Shown piece by piece: positions 6,716-10,011 of a stretch of DNA of 10,011 bases. The DNA is taken from positions 1 to 10,011 of the forward strand of contig JAJQDF010000174.1 of assembly GCA_021202325.1 (NCBI GenBank), given 5' to 3'. Source of the stretch: Clostridiales bacterium (GTDB lineage Bacteria > Bacillota > Clostridia > Lachnospirales > Anaerotignaceae). A program made the translations under genes and the position numbers. How positions within the stretch are numbered: the first letter of the stretch is position 1; the number at the start of each line of letters is the position of its first letter. Under the pieces are notes generated by a model that saw nothing but the letters and a program-made list of their open reading frames with translations, was not told the DNA's origin and ran no database searches.

Positions 6716-7918
6716 ATGAAAGAATTTAACACTGTTCCTGAAGCCCTTAAGGAACTTAAGAAAGGCAAAATTATACTTGTTACAGACGACGAGGACAGGG
6801 AAAACGAAGGCGATTTTATATGCTCGGCAGAGGCAGCAACCACCGAAAATGTCAATTTTATGGCTATGTACGGCAAGGGCCTCATATGTATGCCCATGAG
6901 CGAAAAATATATTGATAAGCTCATGCTTCCCCAAATGGTTTCTAAAAATACTGATAACCATGAGACTGCATTTACCGTTTCCATTGACCATGTCAGCACA
7001 ACAACAGGAATTTCTGCGGCCGAGCGCTCAATAACAGCCATGAAATGTGTGGATGACAATGCCCGTCCCGAGGATTTCCGCCGCCCGGGACATATGTTTC
7101 CGCTGTTGGCCAAAAAGAACGGCGTATTGGAGAGAAACGGACATACTGAGGCCACAGTTGACCTTATGAAGCTGGCAGGACTTAAGGAATGCGGTCTTTG
7201 CTGTGAGATTATGCGCGACGACGGAACGATGATGAGAAGGACTGAGCTGCTGGAGCTGGCCGAAAGATTTGATATAAAAATTATTACAATAAAGGCCATT
7301 CAGCAATACAGAAAGGTAAACGACAACCTAGTTGAGTGTGTTGCCAAAACAAAAATGCCTACAAAATACGGCAGTTTTATTGCCCATGGCTATGTTAATA
7401 AGCTCAACGGGGAGCATCATGTGGCGCTTGTTAAAGGCGATATAGGCGACGGCGAAAATGTGCTTTGCAGGGTTCATTCCGAATGTCTGACGGGCGATGC
7501 CTTCGGTTCGCTCAAATGCGACTGCGGCGAACAGCTTGCCCAGGCGATGAGACAGATTGAAAGAGAGGGCAGAGGCGTGCTTCTCTATCTCAGACAGGAA
7601 GGCAGAGGCATCGGCCTTATAAATAAGCTGAGAGCCTACGAGCTTCAGGACAAGGGCATGGATACCGTTGAGGCCAATCTTGCCCTTGGTTTCGGAGAGG
7701 ACGAGAGAGAATACTACATAGGTTCGCAGATACTGAGGGATTTGGGTGTTAAAACACTTAGGCTTTTGACAAACAACCCTAAAAAGATAGAAGGACTTTC
7801 GGACTTTGGACTTTCCATTGTCGAGAGAGTGCCCATAGAGGTTGAGCTGACAAAGTACGACAGCTTTTATATGCACACAAAGCAGGATAAAATGGGACAT
7901 TTGCTGCATTTGAAATAA
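6716..7918 (+). CDS. ribBA: Bifunctional DHBP synthase / GTP cyclohydrolase II (RibBA)
   Basis: Supplies both precursors of riboflavin. The N-terminal half converts ribulose 5-phosphate to 3,4-dihydroxy-2-butanone 4-phosphate and formate. The C-terminal half opens GTP to the diaminopyrimidine used by RibD. The 400-residue protein shows the DHBP synthase motifs [10 protein letters not shown] (24-33), RPGHMFPL (123-130) and GHTEA (142-146). From about residue 205 it shows the cyclohydrolase II motifs [18 protein letters not shown] (zinc ligands Cys257, Cys268 and Cys270), [20 protein letters not shown] (from 292) and [12 protein letters not shown]. Both active sites look intact, unlike fusions with one degenerate half. 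AAGGAGG (6702-6708) lies seven bases before the ATG. Third gene of the operon, 13 bases after ribE. Confidence 0.97.
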   Translation: MKEFNTVPEALKELKKGKIILVTDDEDRENEGDFICSAEAATTENVNFMAMYGKGLICMPMSEKYIDKLMLPQMVSKNTDNHETAFTVSIDHVSTTTGISAAERSITAMKCVDDNARPEDFRRPGHMFPLLAKKNGVLERNGHTEATVDLMKLAGLKECGLCCEIMRDDGTMMRRTELLELAERFDIKIITIKAIQQYRKVNDNLVECVAKTKMPTKYGSFIAHGYVNKLNGEHHVALVKGDIGDGENVLCRVHSECLTGDAFGSLKCDCGEQLAQAMRQIEREGRGVLLYLRQEGRGIGLINKLRAYELQDKGMDTVEANLALGFGEDEREYYIGSQILRDLGVKTLRLLTNNPKKIEGLSDFGLSIVERVPIEVELTKYDSFYMHTKQDKMGHLLHLK

Positions 7919-7956
7919 TTATTAAACTTTATATAAAAATTTAGGAGGATATAAAA

Positions 7957-8424
7957 ATGAGAGTATTTGAAGGAAATGTAGTTTCAAAGGGAATAAAGGT
8001 AGGTATTGTAGCAGCCAGATTTAATGAGTTCATTGTTTCAAAGCTTGTCAGCGGAGCAATAGACGGCCTTAAAAGACATGATGTAAATGATGACGACATA
8101 GATGTTGCATGGGTGCCCGGCGCTTTCGAGATTCCCATTATTGCATCAAAAATGGCCGAGTCCGGAAAATATGATGCGGTTATCGCCCTTGGTGCGGTTA
8201 TAAGGGGCGCTACTTCTCATTATGATTATGTTTGTGCCGAGGTTTCCAAGGGTGTTGCCCAGGCCGCATTACAGAGCGGAGTGCCTGTAATGTTTGGTAT
8301 ACTTACAACGGACACAATTGAGCAGGCCATTGAAAGAGCCGGAACAAAGTCCGGAAACAAGGGATATGACTGCGCATTGGGAGCAATCGAAATGGTTAAC
8401 CTCATCAAAGGCATGGGCTTATGA
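7957..8424 (+). CDS. ribH: 6,7-dimethyl-8-ribityllumazine synthase
   Basis: Condenses 5-amino-6-ribitylaminouracil with 3,4-dihydroxy-2-butanone 4-phosphate to give the lumazine used by RibE. Family members assemble as pentamers or 60-subunit shells that may enclose riboflavin synthase. The 155-residue protein has ARFNEFI (20-26), the substrate-binding WVPGAFEIP (52-60), [14 protein letters not shown] (79-92, with the catalytic His88) and the C-terminal [20 protein letters not shown] (7943-7948) is eight bases before the ATG. It lies 38 bases after ribBA, with no terminator in the gap. Its TGA overlaps the ATG of the following HAD gene, so the two are probably translationally coupled. Confidence 0.97.
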   Translation: MRVFEGNVVSKGIKVGIVAARFNEFIVSKLVSGAIDGLKRHDVNDDDIDVAWVPGAFEIPIIASKMAESGKYDAVIALGAVIRGATSHYDYVCAEVSKGVAQAALQSGVPVMFGILTTDTIEQAIERAGTKSGNKGYDCALGAIEMVNLIKGMGL

Positions 8425-9065
8425 TAAATTTGGTCTTTGACTACGACGGAACCCTCCATGACAGCATGGAGATATATGCCCCGTCCTTCAGAGCCTGCTG
8501 TGCGCTTATGAGGGACGAGGGCATAGAAGCCGGGGAATATACAAATGATGAAATAAAACGGTGGATAGGTATGACGGCAAAGGCCATGTGGGATGAATTT
8601 CAGCCGGAAATGGAGCAGGAAAAGAAGGACAGATATTCGGCGTTTATCGGGGACAACATGGTGAAGCTCATAGATGAAGGAAAAGCAAAGCTCTATGACG
8701 GTGTGCCGGAAATGCTTGAAGAAGCCAAGAAAAAGTGTTGTCTGATATTTTTGAGCAGCTGTAAAAGAAGCTATATGGATGCCCATAGGAAAGCCTTCGG
8801 ATTGGACAGATACTTTGATAAGTTTTATTGTACCGAGGATTTTGGCTTTATACCTAAGTACGAAATATTTGAGACGATCAAAAGAGAATGCGAAGGAGAA
8901 TTCATTGCTATTGGCGACAGATACTCTGATATTGAGGTTGCTAAGAGGCATGGCTTGAAATCCATAGGATGTCTGTACGGCTACGGCAGCGAGGAAGAAC
9001 TTAAAGATGCGGATTACATAGTAAAAAGCATATCAGAATTGAAAGATAAGCTGAAATCCTTATGA
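8421..9065 (+). CDS. HAD-superfamily hydrolase; candidate riboflavin-pathway phosphatase
   Basis: Predicted phosphatase of 214 residues, HAD subfamily I (phosphoglycolate phosphatase-like). All four motifs are present: I, DYDGT with Asp7 and Asp9; II, Ser112 in FLSSC; III, Lys146 in [18 protein letters not shown] with Asp166 and Asp170. About 100 residues between motifs I and II form a small helical cap of the C1 type. Its ATG overlaps the ribH stop (ATGA), and AAAGG (8407-8411) lies in ribH. Riboflavin synthesis needs a phosphatase for 5-amino-6-(5-phosphoribitylamino)uracil; known ones are HAD enzymes (YigB and YbjI in E. coli, YcsE in B. subtilis). Position makes this protein a good candidate for that step, though FMN or another sugar phosphate is also possible. 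Its last codons overlap a direct repeat (9022-9044) and may have been replaced by an insertion. Confidence 0.9.
   Translation: MINLVFDYDGTLHDSMEIYAPSFRACCALMRDEGIEAGEYTNDEIKRWIGMTAKAMWDEFQPEMEQEKKDRYSAFIGDNMVKLIDEGKAKLYDGVPEMLEEAKKKCCLIFLSSCKRSYMDAHRKAFGLDRYFDKFYCTEDFGFIPKYEIFETIKRECEGEFIAIGDRYSDIEVAKRHGLKSIGCLYGYGSEEELKDADYIVKSISELKDKLKSL
9022..9044. repeat. Direct repeat, copy 1 (inside HAD 3' end)
   Basis: Contains GCATATCAGAATTGAAA (9028-9044), identical to 9252-9268. Extended leftwards to TAAAA-x, the match is 22 of 23 bases. Here it encodes the residues K-S-I-S-E-L-K near the HAD C-terminus. The two copies are offset by 224 bases. Confidence 0.9.
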
Positions 9066-9093
9066 ATTTCATCGTGTTATGGAATGGAAGCCA

Positions 9094-9141
9094 TTTGACT
9101 TAAGAATTATATTAAAAAACAATTTGTATTCTTAAGTCAAA
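9094..9141. repeat. Perfect 14-bp inverted repeat in the rib operon 3' region
   Basis: TTTGACTTAAGAAT (9094-9107) and ATTCTTAAGTCAAA (9128-9141) are exact reverse complements around a 20-base AT-rich loop. GCC (9090-9092) and GGC (9146-9148) could extend it beyond a small internal loop. There is no T tract, so it is not a classic terminator. It could stabilise the 3' end of the mRNA or be part of an inserted element. Confidence 0.85.
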
Positions 9142-9157
9142 CTGCGGCTATTAAATT

Positions 9158-9184
9158 AATGTTTCGAAGGTTTTACGGAACATT
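9158..9184. repeat. Inverted repeat, 9-bp stem
   Basis: AATGTTTCG (9158-9166) pairs with CGGAACATT (9176-9184), one T-G wobble if read on the + strand, around a nine-base loop. No run of T follows directly. Confidence 0.55.
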
Positions 9185-9201
9185 GACTTTTACTGCAACA
9201 A

Positions 9202-9231
9202 TAAGATGAATCCCGCCGGGAACTCATCTTA
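9202..9231. repeat. Inverted repeat with two-part stem
   Basis: TAAGATGA (9202-9209) pairs with TCATCTTA (9224-9231). After a small internal loop, TCCC (9211-9214) pairs with GGGA (9218-9221) around GCC. No T tract follows, so it is probably not a terminator. Confidence 0.65.
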
Positions 9232-9245
9232 AACGCTTTCCGCTT

Positions 9246-9268
9246 TAAAACGCATATCAGAATTGAAA
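9246..9268. repeat. Direct repeat, copy 2 (next to the terminator)
   Basis: Second copy of the repeat at 9022-9044, identical over 17 bases (9252-9268) and differing at one base over 23. It runs directly into the A tract of the terminator. Confidence 0.9.
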
Positions 9269-9283
9269 AAAAGGCTCGGCTGA
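9246..9283 (+). pseudogene. Possible displaced original C-terminus of the HAD gene
   Basis: In the frame that matches the HAD gene through the repeat, these bases read K-R-I-S-E-L-K-K-R-L-G and then TGA (9281-9283), which lies inside the terminator hairpin. This resembles a natural HAD C-terminal helix at least as well as the present ending [12 protein letters not shown]. The fragment has no start of its own and is probably not translated. The interpretation depends on the insertion hypothesis. Confidence 0.4.
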
Positions 9284-9292
9284 GCCTTTTTT
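9266..9292. terminator. Bidirectional intrinsic terminator between the rib operon and lplA
   Basis: GGCTC (9273-9277) pairs with GAGCC (9282-9286) around GGCT. Seven A precede it (9266-9272) and six T follow (9287-9292), so the stem extends by A-T pairs and a U tail forms on either strand. It can end the rib-HAD transcript on the + strand and the lplA transcript on the - strand, whose stop is 30 bases away. Confidence 0.9.
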
Positions 9293-9321
9293 GAATGGCG
9301 AATATTATAACTAAATAAAAT

Positions 9322-10011
9322 TCACTCGAAGATACACTCTATAAACTGATCGGTTGTTATATTTCCGAGATAACCCCTGAGCGGAAAGCCTGCAAGGACT
9401 GTACGAATTCCGCTGGGTGAAAACTCCGCATCAATTAGGGCGGCTTCAAGCGAGCCAATATCCTTTACGGCCATAAAATCGCCGAATATACGGCAGTTGG
9501 TTATTTTGCAGTTGGAAACCTTGAGGTGAATATCCAAAAAGCCGCCGTCGAATTTTTTTGATGCTGCAATATCCATGGGCTGAACGGTTCTGAATGTCCA
9601 TTCGGGTTTTGCATAATTTTCGGCAAGGGCATTTACAGCTGAAATATCCTCGTTTGTTAATTCATATATTGCAAAAGATTTTTCCTTTGCAAATGGTACA
9701 TCCTTTGCAAAGGCCTCCGCCAGTCTGTCCCAAAATTCGGCTAAGGTGATTTTCTCAGTCAGATAATCGGAAATATTGCCGACACGGGATGAAACCGACT
9801 TGGTAGATTTGGAAATAAATTTTTCCGGACGGACATTGAGGACACCTGACATTTTTGATATATCAGAATTAAAAAGCAGTGTGCCGTGGTGCAGTATTCT
9901 GTTTTTATAAATTCTTTGGGCACTGCCGGAAACTTTTCGGCTGTCTATTGTAATATCGTTCCTGCCGTTGGCCTCAGCTTTTACTCCCAATTCTGAAAGA
10001 GCCTTAACCAC
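9322..10011 (-). CDS. lplA: Lipoate-protein ligase A (3' part; 5' end beyond window)
   Basis: Attaches lipoate, by way of lipoyl-AMP, to the lipoyl domains of 2-oxoacid dehydrogenases or glycine cleavage H protein. Only the C-terminal 230 residues or so are present; the frame is open to the window edge, where a GTG codon is read through as Val rather than being the start. Visible features are GVKAEANGRNDITIDSRKVS (the GRND region of the catalytic domain), ILHHGTLLFNSDISKM, and a KSTKSVSSRV segment. A C-terminal accessory domain follows from about position 125 of the fragment, including EWTFRT, KKFDGGFLDIHLKVSNCKI and CRIFGDF. It ends at TGA (9322-9324) and converges on the rib operon, with the shared terminator between. 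It appears unrelated to riboflavin synthesis. Confidence 0.93.
   Translation of the reverse strand: MVKALSELGVKAEANGRNDITIDSRKVSGSAQRIYKNRILHHGTLLFNSDISKMSGVLNVRPEKFISKSTKSVSSRVGNISDYLTEKITLAEFWDRLAEAFAKDVPFAKEKSFAIYELTNEDISAVNALAENYAKPEWTFRTVQPMDIAASKKFDGGFLDIHLKVSNCKITNCRIFGDFMAVKDIGSLEAALIDAEFSPSGIRTVLAGFPLRGYLGNITTDQFIECIFE

Larger units (their letters stand above)
9045..9245. other. Segment between the direct repeats; possible insertion scar
   Basis: About 200 bases lie between the two repeat copies. They contain the present last six codons of the HAD gene (DKLKSL), its stop, and otherwise no open frame of note. They are rich in inverted repeats: 9094-9141, 9158-9184 and 9202-9231, plus a weaker TGAAAT/ATTTCA pair at 9052-9071. 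No transposase fragment or clear terminal inverted repeat is seen. A decayed small element is an inference from the flanking repeats and the reading frame of copy 2. Confidence 0.4.

Noticed and set aside
6112..7299. A 395-codon open frame on the - strand
   Set aside because: It lies wholly antisense to ribE and ribBA, which are unmistakable, and its translation resembles no family I recognise. Long antisense frames arise from the codon use of the real genes.
8226..8951. A 241-codon open frame on the - strand across ribH and the HAD gene
   Set aside because: Both + strand genes have intact family motifs throughout; this is a shadow frame.
9094..9141. The perfect inverted repeat as an intrinsic terminator
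   Set aside because: There is no T tract after either arm and the 20-base loop is long; a proper terminator lies at 9266-9292.
9183..9211. TTGACT at 9183 as the -35 of a promoter for a small RNA
   Set aside because: No acceptable -10 element occurs at the right spacing.
9158..9231. Integron attC site or tRNA remnant in the hairpin region
   Set aside because: Neither the attC core motifs nor a cloverleaf with T-arm consensus could be found.

Overview
The window looks like a chromosomal segment of an anaerobic, low-to-moderate G+C Bacillota, probably a clostridium-like member of the Clostridia. This is inferred from strong AGGAGG-type ribosome binding sites, one TTG and one GTG start, a Bacillus/Clostridium-type ribD-ribE-ribBA-ribH operon behind an FMN riboswitch, a MutS2 of the Smr type, and an aldo/keto reductase fused to a two-cluster ferredoxin domain. 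I cannot name the genus.

Left part (1-4603, + strand): mutS2 (start outside the window) is followed after 21 bases by mreB, and 37 bases later by an aldo/keto reductase-ferredoxin gene. All three could share one transcript. No terminator is obvious between them or after the reductase gene. No mreC or mreD follows mreB.

Middle (4604-9065, + strand): a non-coding stretch of about 357 bases holds a sigma-A-like promoter, an FMN (RFN) aptamer, a U-tailed intrinsic terminator, and a second terminator-like hairpin just before the ribD ribosome binding site. Then come ribD, ribE, ribBA, ribH and a HAD-family phosphatase gene that overlaps ribH by four bases. The four rib genes cover every dedicated step from GTP and ribulose 5-phosphate to riboflavin except the dephosphorylation of the pyrimidine intermediate. 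The HAD protein is a good positional candidate for that step.

Right part (9066-10011): about 256 non-coding bases carry several inverted repeats and a bidirectional terminator. On the - strand, the 3' part of a lipoate-protein ligase gene (lplA) then converges on the rib operon. The most unusual signal is a 17-base perfect direct repeat (23 bases with one mismatch). One copy lies in the last codons of the HAD gene and the other abuts the terminator. Read in the same frame, the second copy encodes a plausible alternative HAD C-terminus (ISELKKRLG-stop). This looks like the scar of a small insertion that replaced the end of the gene.

Apart from that scar and the HAD assignment, this is ordinary housekeeping chromosome. 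I found no CRISPR array, tRNA, rRNA, transposase or defence system.
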